Below, piece after piece: positions 48,688 to 59,683 of a DNA stretch of 64,000 bases. Positions within the stretch are counted from its first letter, which is position 1, and each line of letters starts with the position of its first letter. The position numbers and the translations under genes were made by a program. The DNA is from Pseudomonas baetica (lineage in GTDB: Bacteria > Pseudomonadota > Gammaproteobacteria > Pseudomonadales > Pseudomonadaceae): the NCBI RefSeq assembly GCF_002813455.1, contig NZ_PHHE01000001.1, forward strand, positions 3,709,001 to 3,773,000. The letters run 5' to 3'. The notes under the pieces are model-generated. The model worked only from the letters and a program-made list of their open reading frames with translations. It did not search any database and had not been told where the DNA came from.

Positions 48688-50214
48688 TCAGCCAGGCATC
48701 CATTGATGCGGCAGTAGATGCTCGATCTCACTGGCTTTCTGCGTCGGCAATCGCGTCAGTACATCCTTGAGATACGCGTACGGATCATGCCCGTTCATGC
48801 GTGCCGACTGGATCAAACTCATGATCGCTGCCGCTCGTTTGCCACTGCGCAGAGACCCTGCGAACAACCAATTGGAGCGCCCAAGCGCCCATGGCCTGAT
48901 CGTGTTCTCCACCGGGTTGTTGTCGATGGGCACGGCACCATCATCCAGGTAGCGCGTCAGCGCTACCCAGCGTTTCAAGCTGTAATCCAGAGCCTTGGTC
49001 GTGGCCGAGCCCTCGGGCACGAGGTCGCGCTGAGCCAGCATCCACTCATGTAATTTCTGTGCAATGGGCACCGCTATTTCTTGGCGTAATCGCCATCGTT
49101 CTTCATCACTTATGTCTTTGGCCTGCCGTTCAACTTCGTACAGCCCGCCGATTGAGTGCAGCGCTTGCTCGGCCAACTGGCTTTTGTTCGTCACATGCAG
49201 GTCGAAGAACTTACGGCGGGCATGCGCCATGCAGCCGATTTCGGTGATGCCCAGCTCGAAGCTGGCCTTGTAACCCGCGAAGTCATCACAGACCAGCTTG
49301 CCGTTCCACGTGCCAAGGAAGTTCCGTGCATGTTCGCCAGCACGGCTGGGGCTGAAGTCGTAGACAACGGCCTTCAGTGCCGAGAACGGCGTGGTGCAAT
49401 AAGCCCAGACATAAGCTCGGTGCGTTTTCTTCTCGCCGGGCGCCAGCATCTGCACCGGCGTTTCATCGGCATGCACGACTCGCTGAGCCAGCACCGCTTC
49501 GCGCAGTGCATCCACCAGCGGTTGTAGCTGTACGCCAGTTTGGCCCACCCACTGAGCCAGCGTTGAACGCGGGATCGCCAGGCCTGCACGGCCAAAGATC
49601 TTTTCTTGCCGGTACAGCGGCAGATGATCAGCGAATTTGGCCACCATCACATGCGCCAGCAGGCCTGCGGTCGGGATGCCCTTGTCGATCACCTGGGCCG
49701 GCACCGGTGCTTGGATCAGTGTTTCGCACTGGCGGCAGGCCCACTTTCCACGTACATGCTGCTCAACGGTAAACACGCCCGGCGTGTAATCCAGCTTCTC
49801 GCTGACGTCTTCGCCGATGCGCTGAAGCTGACACCCGCAGACACACTGGGTGTTCTCTGGCTCGTGACGAATGACGGTACGTGGGAACTGCGGCGGCAGC
49901 GGCGCGCGCTTGGGTTTTTGGCGGGTTTCGTCCGACGTTGGGGCGGGACGAAGCGCGTTCAGTTCTGCCTCGATAGCCTCAAGGTCAGTGGTGAGCAGGT
50001 CATCGAGCAAGTTGCCTTGCGCCAGGCTGATCTGTTCGCTGCGCTTGGCGAACTTGTGCCGCTTGAGGATGGCAATCTCGTGAGAGAGCTGCTCGATGAT
50101 CGTCTCGTCACGATGGATTTTTCGGCCCATGGTGTCGACCTTCGACAGCAACTGCGCAGCGAGTGCGCGCAGTTGTTCGGGTGTCATTTGGTCGAGATTG
50201 GGAGAGGAAGTCAT
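48688..50214 (-). CDS. tnpC: IS66 transposase TnpC
   Basis: A 508-aa IS66-type transposase: N-terminal leucine-zipper region (QLRALAAQLLSKVDTMGRKI), zinc-finger-like CVCGCQLQRIG and CRQC, then the DDE domain with HADETPVQML, VCDDFAGYKASF and PVENTIRPWALGRSNWLFAG. ATG 50214 (MTSSPNLDQM) is preferred to the GTG-type start at 50241. The reading frame is uninterrupted. Confidence 0.93.
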   Translation of the reverse strand: MTSSPNLDQMTPEQLRALAAQLLSKVDTMGRKIHRDETIIEQLSHEIAILKRHKFAKRSEQISLAQGNLLDDLLTTDLEAIEAELNALRPAPTSDETRQKPKRAPLPPQFPRTVIRHEPENTQCVCGCQLQRIGEDVSEKLDYTPGVFTVEQHVRGKWACRQCETLIQAPVPAQVIDKGIPTAGLLAHVMVAKFADHLPLYRQEKIFGRAGLAIPRSTLAQWVGQTGVQLQPLVDALREAVLAQRVVHADETPVQMLAPGEKKTHRAYVWAYCTTPFSALKAVVYDFSPSRAGEHARNFLGTWNGKLVCDDFAGYKASFELGITEIGCMAHARRKFFDLHVTNKSQLAEQALHSIGGLYEVERQAKDISDEERWRLRQEIAVPIAQKLHEWMLAQRDLVPEGSATTKALDYSLKRWVALTRYLDDGAVPIDNNPVENTIRPWALGRSNWLFAGSLRSGKRAAAIMSLIQSARMNGHDPYAYLKDVLTRLPTQKASEIEHLLPHQWMPG

Positions 50215-50263
50215 GCCGTGGATTTTACCAAAGCGATCCACCTGCCACAGCTGAAAAGCAAGG

Positions 50264-50599
50264 CTAAATCATTGTGATTGCGCCGTTAGCGCCAACTCGC
50301 TGCCATGGCAAACCGAGCACCAGCGCTTGAAGTTGTTCAGCGTCGAGCCCGACTTCCAAACCGCGATGAGTGCCAGGCCAGTGAAACTTGCCTTGGTTCA
50401 AACGCCGTGCGGCAAGCCAGATGCCCACGCCATCGTGCACCAGCACCTTCATCCGGTTGGCCCGGCGGTTGGCGAACAGATAAGCGCAGTGCGGCTTCGC
50501 CGCACCGAACACGGCGACCACGCGGGCCAACGCAGTTTCGGTGCCGGCGCGCATGTCCATGGGCTCAGTGGCGAGCCAGATGGCGTCGATGCGTATCAT
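50264..50599 (-). CDS. tnpB: IS66 accessory protein TnpB
   Basis: A 111-aa IS66 Orf2 protein: MIRIDAIWLATEPMDMRAG, then YLFANRRANRMKVLVHDGVG, the family signature. It overlaps the tnpA stop (ATGA at 50596-50599). It is needed for IS66 transposition; the biochemical role is not known. Confidence 0.92.
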   Translation of the reverse strand: MIRIDAIWLATEPMDMRAGTETALARVVAVFGAAKPHCAYLFANRRANRMKVLVHDGVGIWLAARRLNQGKFHWPGTHRGLEVGLDAEQLQALVLGLPWQRVGANGAITMI

Positions 50600-50913
50600 T
50601 GCGAGAGGCTGCGGATAAAACGTGCGCAGCCGTCCGGGTCGGTGATGGGCCATTTGACCGTGATGGCTTTGTCGCCCAGCGGCAGTGCGATCACCACCGC
50701 TTCATCAGCGTGCCGTTTAGGCATTGGTTGCAGCGGTACAAACGCGGGAAGTGGCGCGACAGGTTTATCACGGTAAATCGGCAGCCACTTGCGAATCACG
50801 TTGGCATTGATGCCGTGGCTGATGGCGACGCTGGAAACTGAGGCACCGGGTTTCAGGCATTCCTGCACAACCTGGGCCTTGAAGGGTTTGGGATAGGAGC
50901 TTCGTTGGCGCAT
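50596..50913 (-). CDS. tnpA: IS66 accessory protein TnpA
   Basis: A 105-aa IS66 Orf1 protein with a helix-turn-helix: YPKPFKAQVVQECLKPGASV, SSVAISHGINANVIRKWL. First gene of the element. Confidence 0.92.
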   Translation of the reverse strand: MRQRSSYPKPFKAQVVQECLKPGASVSSVAISHGINANVIRKWLPIYRDKPVAPLPAFVPLQPMPKRHADEAVVIALPLGDKAITVKWPITDPDGCARFIRSLSQ

Positions 50914-51013
50914 GGAAATCCTGGCGATAAGGGTGATCGCGTCCGCTTAAAAATAGGCGGACACCATCGCCCTTAATTCCGGATTTCTGAAGGTGTGTTC
51001 GCTGGCCGCTTAC

Positions 51014-51434
51014 GATGGATTCGATCCCCGACTCTATCGGAAACTCCAGGATGTAATCATCAGGATTGTCAAAGTCGCAGGAGGGGTGTTCGTCTACTCG
51101 CCCCTCGATTAGTGTGACTCTCGCTCCGGGATAAATTCGGATACCGGGGTCGGTAGCCGGCAGGTCGGTGCTGTTCAATAATTCACCACCTGGCGGTGAA
51201 TCAGGAGTCCAGGTCAGCGTAATCGGGATCAAGCCTTCGGTAGTGAACGTGTAAAGTTTTGTTTGGGGGTCAAAACGGGCTTGCCTGACCCTCACGCCAA
51301 AGCTGTTTTTGGGCGACTCAAGATAAAGTCGTGTGTGTCCTTCTCGGGCGGATGCCACTACGCGGTGCCGCAGCCAGTAGAGGAGAACAGGTGTTCGAGA
51401 TGGGGAGTATTTACGCTCTGGGTAAAACTGAGAC
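51014..51434 (-). pseudogene. S-type pyocin, middle part (pyocin_S domain)
   Basis: About 139 codons between the two IS elements, residues 480-619 of the reconstructed toxin. From the IS3 junction the frame reads QFYPERKYSPSRTPV, then VVASAREGHTRLYLESPK, NSFGVRVRQARFDPQTKLYT, TDLPATDPGIRIYPGARVTL and ends EFPIESGIESI at the IS66 target. This matches the conserved translocation (pyocin_S) domain of S-type pyocins. It has no start of its own. Confidence 0.9.
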
Positions 51435-51442
51435 TGTAGTGG

Positions 51443-52605
<1,163 letters not shown>

Positions 52606-52669
52606 CAGACACCTCTATCTGGCGAGCATTCTCGCCTAAATGGGTGTCCGGTTTCATTAGACCACTACA

Positions 52670-54108
52670 GACAGCGGTATCGTGACTACCACGGGATTGC
52701 GCTGTAGCTCGCCGTTTCCAAGTGTCGGAGTGTAGAAAATTGAAGCTAGAAAGACGCCGATTGGCCCACTGGTGAGGGTTGTGCGAAGGTCATTCAGGGA
52801 ACCGAGTGCTTTAGCGAGTGAGAAAGGTGAGTCTTCATACCCGGAAATCAAGCCGTCTGCGGTGACGACAAGTGGTCGAACGGCAGTAATTGTGCCGTCA
52901 ATCAAGGGTATTTGTACTTTATCAATTTTGTATTTCTGGCGAGTTAACGCCTTGATTTCGTCTTGAGCATTATTCAATACGCTCCAACGCTTTTCGCTTC
53001 CCGCAGTTTTGTAGCCGCCACCGACCTCTCTTTCCGCTTTGGACACTGCGAGGTATCCGGCATAGAGCGCTTGATAGTGGTCTTTTATCCAACGCAGTTT
53101 CTCATCGATACCCTCTGGTTGGTTCTGAGAGAATTGACGCAGCTTCGAATCAAACTCGGTGGCAACGATCGAAGCTACGATCTGTTTTCTTCTCCGCTTG
53201 GCTTGTTGTGCTGCTTTACGTTGCCTGGCTTCCTTTTGTCTCGCTTCCCACAGTGCGTCTTCTCTAGCATCCCGTTCAGCTTGCGCGATCTGTGCTGCGA
53301 CCTTGGCCGCATGCTCGGCTTCGGCCTTTGCTTGCGCAATCTGCGCCGCGACTTTCGCCACATGCTCAGCTTCAGCCTTTGCTCTCGCAGCCTGAGCTTC
53401 CTGCTGAGCTGCAATCTGTGCTTGTCGCTGAGCCTCTTGCTGCGCCGCAACACGCGCCCGCTCCTGAGCTTGCAGACTCACGAGATTGGCATCGAGGCTG
53501 TTGGATCTGTGGTTCAAAATCTGGATAGCAGTCGTGAGCAGTCGAGCCTTATAAGCCGCTTGGACAGAGTTTGCGTATGTTTTTAATTGGTGGGCTGCCG
53601 ATTTCTCAAATTGAGCTGGATCTTTTGCAAAGCGGCGTGTTGTAACGTTTATAAGTTCCTGGTGGTTTAACGTCAGCGGCTCACCCCCTGAAAAATTAGT
53701 GGCTTGTTGCTGGACTGCTAGCAGTTGTGCATATCTATTCTGGATGAAATGGGTGACGATGGCTTTGTCTCGATTTAACGTTTGAATCGTTTTTGCGATG
53801 CCTTCGTTTGAGTGCCCAGCAACTATCAGCTCTGATTTAATGTCCGTTTCGATAGTTTGTAATGTGTTTTTATATTTAGCGTCGAGGTGGTCGCGGACTT
53901 TGTCGTATTGAGTCGGTAATGCATTTATCATCATGCGTTTGAAAGTGTTCGCCATGGCGAGGTCCGCATTATCAATGGGGCGGAAAGTGCCTGTTTCTCG
54001 ATATCCTCCTCCATTGCCAAACTCGGAATAAGTTTGTTTTTCATGCGGGTTCACTTCAGTGAGGGCTATTGGAAGAGGCTGGCCGGGGCGCCAGCTTTGA
54101 TTGCTCAT
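52670..54108 (-). pseudogene. S-type pyocin, N-terminal part (receptor and coiled-coil)
   Basis: First 479 codons of a bacteriocin gene; the open frame now ends at a stop inside the IS3 element. MSNQSWRPGQPLPIALTEVN is followed by a receptor-binding helical region, then a long Ala/Glu/Lys coiled coil (about 225-310, AQIAQAKAEAEHAAKVAA, RKAAQQAKRRRKQIVAS). The last residues VVVTIPLS join in frame to the middle part when the IS3 and one GAC are removed. The full toxin would be 761 aa, the size of large S-type pyocins. AAGGAG lies 8 bases before the ATG. Confidence 0.9.
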
Positions 54109-54164
54109 ACAGTTACTCCTTGTGTCTGTATGTGCTCAAGCTAACGTAGTTTTCTTTTGGTATT

Positions 54165-54201
54165 GCGGTAGATAGTTACCGCCACAACTTGGAAAGTTGT
54201 G
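54165..54201. promoter_or_regulatory. Two abutting palindromes before the pyocin gene
   Basis: GCGGTA GATAGT TACCGC (54165-54182) is followed with no gap by CACAACTT GGA AAGTTGTG (54183-54201). Both are perfect and lie 57-93 bases before the pyocin start. They do not match the P. aeruginosa P-box or a LexA site. They are candidate operators of an unknown regulator. Confidence 0.5.
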
Positions 54202-54227
54202 ACTGAAGGGAAGCAGTAAATGTAGGA

Positions 54228-54265
54228 ATAAAAAACGCCAGAATCGATTCTCAGCGATTCTGGCG
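54228..54265 (-). terminator. Terminator after qor
   Basis: On the minus strand CGCCAGAATCG, an 8-base loop and CGATTCTGGCG, then six Ts: an 11-bp perfect stem 22 bases after the qor stop. Confidence 0.93.
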
Positions 54266-54286
54266 TATTGAACGTCGTCAAAAAAC

Positions 54287-55264
54287 TCAGCGCACCTGCA
54301 CCACAACCTTCCCGACAGCCTTGCGCTGCCCAAGATCATTGATCGCCTGCGCTGCATTGTTCAGCGGATAGACCTGCGACACCAGCGGTTTCAACTTGCC
54401 CTCGGCAAACCAGCCGAACAACTGCTGGAAGTTCGCTGCATTGTCTTGCGGCTGGCGCTGGGCGAAGGAACCCCAGAACACGCCGAGCACTGCCGCGCCT
54501 TTGAGCAGGGCGAGGTTGACCGGCAGTTCCGGAATACGCCCGCTGGCGAAGCCGACGACCAGCAAGCGGCCGTTCCAGGCGATGGCACGGATGGCTTGAT
54601 CAAAGAGGTCGCCGCCAACCGGATCGTAGATCACGTCGGCGCCCTGGCCATCGGTGAGTCGTTTGATTTCGTCCTTGAGGCTGGACTCGCTGTAGTTGAT
54701 CAGCTCATCGGCGCCGGCCGCCTTGGCCACGGCGAGTTTTTCCGCGCTGCTGGCAGCGGCGATGACCCGCGCGCCCATGGCTTTGCCGATTTCCACCGCT
54801 GCCAGACCGACACCGCCGGAGGCACCGAGCACCAGCAGGGTTTCACCCGGTTGCAGGTTGCCGCGTTGCTTGAGCGCGTGCATCGAGGTGCCGTAGGTCA
54901 TGCTGAACGCGGCGGCAGTGTTGAAGTCCATCGATGGCGGAATCGGCAGGACGTTATAGCCCGGCACTGCGACTTGTTCGGCGAAGCTGCCCCAGCCGGT
55001 CAGGGCCATGACCCGGTCGCCGATTTTCAGATGGCTGACTTTCTCGCCCACGGCGCTGACCACACCAGACGCTTCTCCCCCCGGAGAGAACGGGAAGGGC
55101 GGCTTGAACTGGTATTTGCCCTCGATGATCAGCGTGTCCGGGAAGTTGACCCCGGCGGCGTGCACGTCCAGCAGGATTTCGTTCTTCTTCGCAACAGGAC
55201 TGGCGACGTCTTCCAGCACCAGCGATTCGGCAGGGCCGAAGGCTTTGCACAGCACGGCTTTCAT
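54287..55264 (-). CDS. qor: Quinone oxidoreductase (zeta-crystallin family)
   Basis: A 325-aa cytoplasmic NADPH-dependent MDR-family enzyme without structural zinc. The N-terminal GroES-like domain has DVHAAGVNFPDTLIIEGKYQ and PFSPGGEASGVV. The nucleotide-binding loop is VLGASGGVGLAAVEIGK, and VIYDPVGGDLFDQAIRAI follows. It reduces quinones or enones by family. The start MKAVLCKAFGPAESLVLEDV is conserved. Confidence 0.9.
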   Translation of the reverse strand: MKAVLCKAFGPAESLVLEDVASPVAKKNEILLDVHAAGVNFPDTLIIEGKYQFKPPFPFSPGGEASGVVSAVGEKVSHLKIGDRVMALTGWGSFAEQVAVPGYNVLPIPPSMDFNTAAAFSMTYGTSMHALKQRGNLQPGETLLVLGASGGVGLAAVEIGKAMGARVIAAASSAEKLAVAKAAGADELINYSESSLKDEIKRLTDGQGADVIYDPVGGDLFDQAIRAIAWNGRLLVVGFASGRIPELPVNLALLKGAAVLGVFWGSFAQRQPQDNAANFQQLFGWFAEGKLKPLVSQVYPLNNAAQAINDLGQRKAVGKVVVQVR

Positions 55265-55414
55265 CAGGGCTATTCCTTTGGGAGTGATGGCCGATAAGTG
55301 TAGGTGTGTCAGTCAACGGGTCAACGAGCATGCCCGACCCTGATAGTCAGCCATAAGCTTGTGCTTGCGCGGCGGGTCGCTATGCTAGGCCGCAAACCGG
55401 ATAAGGAGCGAATT

Positions 55415-55822
55415 GTGAAAGCGTGGATCATGTTGTTGCTGGCCCTGTCTCTGCCTGTGGCAGCGCAGGCCGAAGAAGCCAAAGAGGGCGAGGCGCCGAA
55501 GGTCAACTACATCACCCTGAGCCCGCCTTTCGTGGGCAATTACGGGTTGGACGGCACGCCGAAACTGAAGGTCTACAAGGCCGACGTGGCGCTGCGTGTG
55601 ACGGGCGATGAGGCGACCAAACTGGTCAAGGCCAACGAGCCGCTGATCCGCAATCAACTGGTGGCGCTGTTTACCCAGCAGACCACCGAGGCGATGGGCA
55701 GCATCGAGGGCAAGGAAAAGCTGCGTCAGGAAGCCTTGAAGCAGACCCAGCAAGTGATGAATGACGAGACCGGCAAGCCGGTGGTTGAAGACCTGTTGTT
55801 CAACAACCTGATCATTCAGTAA
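55415..55822 (+). CDS. FliL-like exported protein
   Basis: A 135-aa protein with signal peptide VKAWIMLLLALSLPVAAQA and a FliL-type domain (VNYITLSPPFVGNYG, ADVALRVTGDEATKLVKANE, PLIRNQLVALF, VVEDLLFNNLIIQ). It is not next to flagellar genes, so its role may be different from FliL. GTG 55415 follows AAGGAG and begins the signal sequence; an ATG at 55383 would give a charged N-terminal tail and has no ribosome site. Confidence 0.82.
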   Translation: MKAWIMLLLALSLPVAAQAEEAKEGEAPKVNYITLSPPFVGNYGLDGTPKLKVYKADVALRVTGDEATKLVKANEPLIRNQLVALFTQQTTEAMGSIEGKEKLRQEALKQTQQVMNDETGKPVVEDLLFNNLIIQ

Positions 55823-55838
55823 GCATGCTGGCCGCTGT

Positions 55839-56957
55839 TCAGGACGCCAGGCTTTTGCGAAAGCGTGCCAGCGCGATGAGGAAGAACAGCAGGCCGATGG
55901 CCGTCAGCGCCAGCAAGTCCGGCCAGACCACGCTCAGCCCGGCGTCGCGAAACAGAATCGCGGCGCTGAGGCTGACGAAGTGCGTGGAGGGCGAGCCCTG
56001 CATGACCCACTGCAGCCACTGCGGCATGCTGTCCAATGGCGTGCTGCCGCCGGACAGCAGCAGCATCGGGATGATCACCGGGATCGCCAGCAGGCCGAAC
56101 TGTGGTGTCGAGCGCGCCAGCGTCGCCAGAAAAATCCCCAGCGCGGTACTGGCAAACAGATAAACCGCAGTCACCAGCAAAAACAGGCTCATCGAGCCAG
56201 ACAGTGGCACCCCGAGTGCGCCTTTGACCACCACTTCCAGCGACAGCCAGGTGCACAGCACCACCACCAGCAGGTTGCTCCAGATTTTCGCCAGCATGAT
56301 TTCCAGCGCCGTCAGTGGCAGCACCAGCAAATGGTCGAGCGTGCCGTGTTCGCGTTCGCGCAGCAGGGCCGTGCCAGTGAGGATGATCGCCAGAATGGTG
56401 ATGTTGTTGACGATCTGAATCACCGCCAGAAACCAGCCCCCCTCCAGATTGGTGTTGAACAGGGCGCGGGTAGTCAGTTGCACGGGCGCCTTGGCCGCGG
56501 CTTCGCCCTGGCCGGCATAGTCCTGCAGTTCACGTTGGAAGATCCGGCCGATATAGCCGGCCCCCATGAACGCCTGGCTCATGGCCGTGGCATCGACGTT
56601 GACTTGAATAGCCGGTTGCCGCGCAGCGAGCAGGTCGGTTTGAAAGCGTGCCGGGATGTTGATGACGAAGGTGTACTGGCCGTTGTCCATGACCTGATCG
56701 AGTTGCGCATAAGGCAACAGCACCGGCGTCTGAAACTCCGGCGGTTGCAGGGCCTGGGCCAACTGGCGGGAGAGGGCGCTGTGGTCTTCGTCGACGATCG
56801 CCACACTGGCGTTGTGCACGCCGATCACCGAGCCGGCGGCGGGCATATAGATCGCCACGGTGAAGGCGTAGAACAGGAACAGCAGCAACACGCTGTCATG
56901 GCGCAGGCTGGTCAGTTCCTTGAGTCCCAGGCGCAGGATGTGCGCGAACTTGTGCAT
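55839..56957 (-). CDS. yhhJ: ABC-2 type permease (YhhJ-like)
   Basis: A 372-aa inner-membrane protein with one N-terminal helix, a large periplasmic loop (30-175) and five C-terminal helices. The ABC-2 signature region is REREHGTLDHLLVLPLTALEIM. ATG 56957 overlaps the stop of the ATPase gene (TGATG). Third gene of a yhiI-rbbA-yhhJ-type operon, as in E. coli. Confidence 0.88.
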   Translation of the reverse strand: MHKFAHILRLGLKELTSLRHDSVLLLFLFYAFTVAIYMPAAGSVIGVHNASVAIVDEDHSALSRQLAQALQPPEFQTPVLLPYAQLDQVMDNGQYTFVINIPARFQTDLLAARQPAIQVNVDATAMSQAFMGAGYIGRIFQRELQDYAGQGEAAAKAPVQLTTRALFNTNLEGGWFLAVIQIVNNITILAIILTGTALLREREHGTLDHLLVLPLTALEIMLAKIWSNLLVVVLCTWLSLEVVVKGALGVPLSGSMSLFLLVTAVYLFASTALGIFLATLARSTPQFGLLAIPVIIPMLLLSGGSTPLDSMPQWLQWVMQGSPSTHFVSLSAAILFRDAGLSVVWPDLLALTAIGLLFFLIALARFRKSLAS

Positions 56958-59683
56958 CAGGCCTCCTGCTTTTTCAGCATGACCAGGCTCACCCCGGTGA
57001 ACCCGACAAAGAACCCGAACAGCGCCAGGCACTGCGGCCACAGCTGACGCACGTCCAGCGCTTTGGTGAACGTACCTACGGCAATGTCGAGGAAGTGCCC
57101 CGCCGGAAACAGCATGCCCATCACCGCTGCGGCGCCTTCCAGAGATGAGCGCGGCACGATCAGCCCGGAGAACTGGATGGTTGGCAGGCTGGTGATGATC
57201 ATCGTGCCGAGGATCGCGGCGATTTGCGTACGAGTGAAGGCCGAGATCAGCAAGCCCATGCTGGTGGTCGCCAACACATACAGCGTACCGCCGAATGCCA
57301 GGGTCAGCAGGCTGCCCTTGAACGGCACGCCGAACAGCCAGCGGTTCATCGCCACCAGCAGCGCAAGGTTGATCAGACTGACCAGCAGGTACGGCGCCTG
57401 CTTACCCAGCAGAAACTCCAGGCGGGTCAGGGGCGTGGCGTAGAAATTGGTGATCGAGCCCAATTCCTTTTCGCGCACGATGCCGAGCGCCGTGAGCATC
57501 GCCGGAATGAAGGCGAGGATCAGTGCCATGACCCCGGGACCGATGGCGTTAACGCTGACGACATCCTGGTTGTAGCGAAAACGGGTTTCCAGGCTGGCGG
57601 CCGCCGGGGGGGCCAGTGCAGGGCTGCTCTGCTCGGCCAACTGTTGAAGATTGGCCAAATGGACGGCTTCAACATAGTTGCGACTGGTTTCGGCGCGAAA
57701 CGGCATGCCGCCATCGAGCCACGCCGCCACGGCGGGTTGGCGCCCGGCGTACAGATCGCGGCCGAATCCGGGGGGAATTTCCAGCGCCAGTTTGATTTCC
57801 GAGCGTTGCAGGCGCCGGTGCAGTTCCTGTGCGTCATTAATGGCCGGCTGTTCATCGAAGTATCGCGAGCCGCGAAAGGCCTCCAGATAAGCCCGGCTCT
57901 GCGGCGTCTGATCCTGGTCGTACACGGCGAACGCGAGGTTTTCCACATCCAGGGAAATCCCGTAGCCGAAAATCACCATCATGAAAATCGCCCCGGCCAG
58001 GGCAAACGCCATGCGCACTTTGTCGCGCAACAGCTCCTTGCCTTCGCGACTGGCCACGGCCAACAGGCGACCGAGGCTGAAACCGTGACGGGGCACCGGT
58101 GTTGCCGATGCAGTCGGCGATGCCATCTGCGGCTCGGCCACAGCAGCTGCCTGCTGAGTGCCCTGAGCCTGTTCCAGGCATGTCACGAAAGCCGCTTCCA
58201 GCGTCTCTCCGGCGAACTGGCGTTGCAGCGCCGCCGGTGTATCGCACGCCAACACTTTGCCGGCGTGCATCAGCGAGATGCGATCGCAGCGCTGGGCTTC
58301 GTTCATGAAATGCGTGGAGAGGAAAATCGTCACGCCTTGTTCGCGGGACAGTTCGATCAACAGCCGCCAGAAGTCATCGCGGGCTGCCGGGTCGACGCCG
58401 GAAGTCGGCTCATCAAGGATCAGCACTTCCGGGCGATGCAAGACCGCCACTGCCAGCGACAGGCGTTGGCGCAGCCCGAGAGGCAGGGCACCGGAAGGCT
58501 GATCGGCAACGCTGAGCAGATTGAAGCGCTCAATCAATGCATCGATACGTTGCGCGCTCTCGGTTTTGGGCAGGTCGAACAGTCGGGCGTGCAGCTCAAG
58601 GTTCTGCCGCACACTGAGTTCGCCATACAGCGAAAAACTCTGCGACATGAAACCGACCCGCTTGCGCGTGGCCAGATCCTTGGCGTTTACCGGGTTACCC
58701 AGCAGCGTCGCACTGCCTTCGCTGGCTGGCATCAGCCCGGTCAGGACTTTCATGGTGGTGGTTTTGCCGCAGCCGTTGGAACCGAGAAAGCCGAAAATCT
58801 CGCCGCGACCGATGGCAAAACTGACGTGATCCACTGCGGTGAAATCGCCGAAGCGCAGCGTCAGGTCGTGGGCTTCGATGGCAATGTCGCTGCTGTTGCC
58901 GGTGCGGGGTGGAATCACCAGCGGTTGAGCGTTGTGAAGACTGTCCCCCTGGAAATGGGTGAAGGCGTCATCGAGTTTGCCGCTGGGGGTGATGGCCGCC
59001 AGCTCGCGGCTCAGGCCGCTGGCAATCAACTTGCCGGTGTCGAGCATCAAGCAATGCTCGAACTGTTCGGCTTCCTCCATATACGCCGTGGCAACCAGCA
59101 GCGTCAGTTGCGGTCGCTGGCGCCGCACGTCGTCGATCAACTCCCAGAAGCGGCGGCGCGAGAGCGGGTCGACGCCGGTGGTCGGTTCATCGAGGATCAG
59201 CAGATCCGGTTCATGGATCAGCGCGCAGCACAGCCCCAGTTTCTGCTTCATGCCGCCGGACAACTTGCCGGCGGGGCGCTCGGCGAACTTCAGCAGATCC
59301 GTGGCGAGCAGCAGGTTGTGCATCCGTTGCTCGCTTTCAGCCTTTGACAGGCCGAACAGCGTCGAAAAGAACTGGATGTTCTCGCGGATCGACAGTTCGG
59401 GGTACAGGTTGCCGCCCAGTCCCTGTGGCATGAAGGCGATGCGCGCATAGAGTGTGTCGCGATGACGGCGATCCTGGATCGCGCCACCCAGCACGTCCAG
59501 TTGCCCTTGCTGCAGGGTCTTCACGCCGGCAATCAACCCCAGCAGGCTGGACTTGCCCGCGCCATCGGGGCCAATCAGCCCGCAGCGGGTGCCGGCGGGC
59601 AGGCTGAAAGCGATCTCGCTCAGCGCTTGCTGATTGCCGTAGCGGTGCGCGATACCCTTCGCCTGAACCGCGAGGCTGCTCAT
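56957..59683 (-). CDS. rbbA: Fused double ABC ATPase / ABC-2 permease (RbbA-like)
   Basis: A 908-aa protein. ATPase 1 (1-230): GPDGAGKSS, LSGGMKQKL, LLILDEPTTGVDP. ATPase 2 (270-500): GSNGCGKTT, ALPLGLRQRLSLAVA as signature, VLILDEPTSGVDP. The ABC-2 permease (about 540-905) has REKELGSITNFYATPLTRLE. E. coli RbbA of the same design was reported as a ribosome-associated ATPase; the operon looks more like an exporter. The start is ATG 59683, overlapping the HlyD stop (ATGA). Confidence 0.9.
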   Translation of the reverse strand: MSSLAVQAKGIAHRYGNQQALSEIAFSLPAGTRCGLIGPDGAGKSSLLGLIAGVKTLQQGQLDVLGGAIQDRRHRDTLYARIAFMPQGLGGNLYPELSIRENIQFFSTLFGLSKAESEQRMHNLLLATDLLKFAERPAGKLSGGMKQKLGLCCALIHEPDLLILDEPTTGVDPLSRRRFWELIDDVRRQRPQLTLLVATAYMEEAEQFEHCLMLDTGKLIASGLSRELAAITPSGKLDDAFTHFQGDSLHNAQPLVIPPRTGNSSDIAIEAHDLTLRFGDFTAVDHVSFAIGRGEIFGFLGSNGCGKTTTMKVLTGLMPASEGSATLLGNPVNAKDLATRKRVGFMSQSFSLYGELSVRQNLELHARLFDLPKTESAQRIDALIERFNLLSVADQPSGALPLGLRQRLSLAVAVLHRPEVLILDEPTSGVDPAARDDFWRLLIELSREQGVTIFLSTHFMNEAQRCDRISLMHAGKVLACDTPAALQRQFAGETLEAAFVTCLEQAQGTQQAAAVAEPQMASPTASATPVPRHGFSLGRLLAVASREGKELLRDKVRMAFALAGAIFMMVIFGYGISLDVENLAFAVYDQDQTPQSRAYLEAFRGSRYFDEQPAINDAQELHRRLQRSEIKLALEIPPGFGRDLYAGRQPAVAAWLDGGMPFRAETSRNYVEAVHLANLQQLAEQSSPALAPPAAASLETRFRYNQDVVSVNAIGPGVMALILAFIPAMLTALGIVREKELGSITNFYATPLTRLEFLLGKQAPYLLVSLINLALLVAMNRWLFGVPFKGSLLTLAFGGTLYVLATTSMGLLISAFTRTQIAAILGTMIITSLPTIQFSGLIVPRSSLEGAAAVMGMLFPAGHFLDIAVGTFTKALDVRQLWPQCLALFGFFVGFTGVSLVMLKKQEA

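Larger units (their letters stand above)
48657..51013 (-). mobile_element. IS66-family insertion sequence
   Basis: A 2,357-base complete element with ends GTAAGCG... and ...CGCTTAC, flanked by an 8-base direct repeat GATGGATT (48649-48656 and 51014-51021), the IS66 target size. It carries tnpA, tnpB and tnpC, all open and on the minus strand. It is inserted in the pyocin gene. Confidence 0.95.

Noticed and set aside
54109..54228. P-box or LexA box before the pyocin
   Set aside because: No repeated ATTGnnGT units and no CTGT-N8-ACAG site.
57224..59347. 707-codon open frame on plus
   Set aside because: Lies wholly opposite the rbbA-like gene, whose motifs are clear. High GC makes long antisense frames common; no domain is seen.
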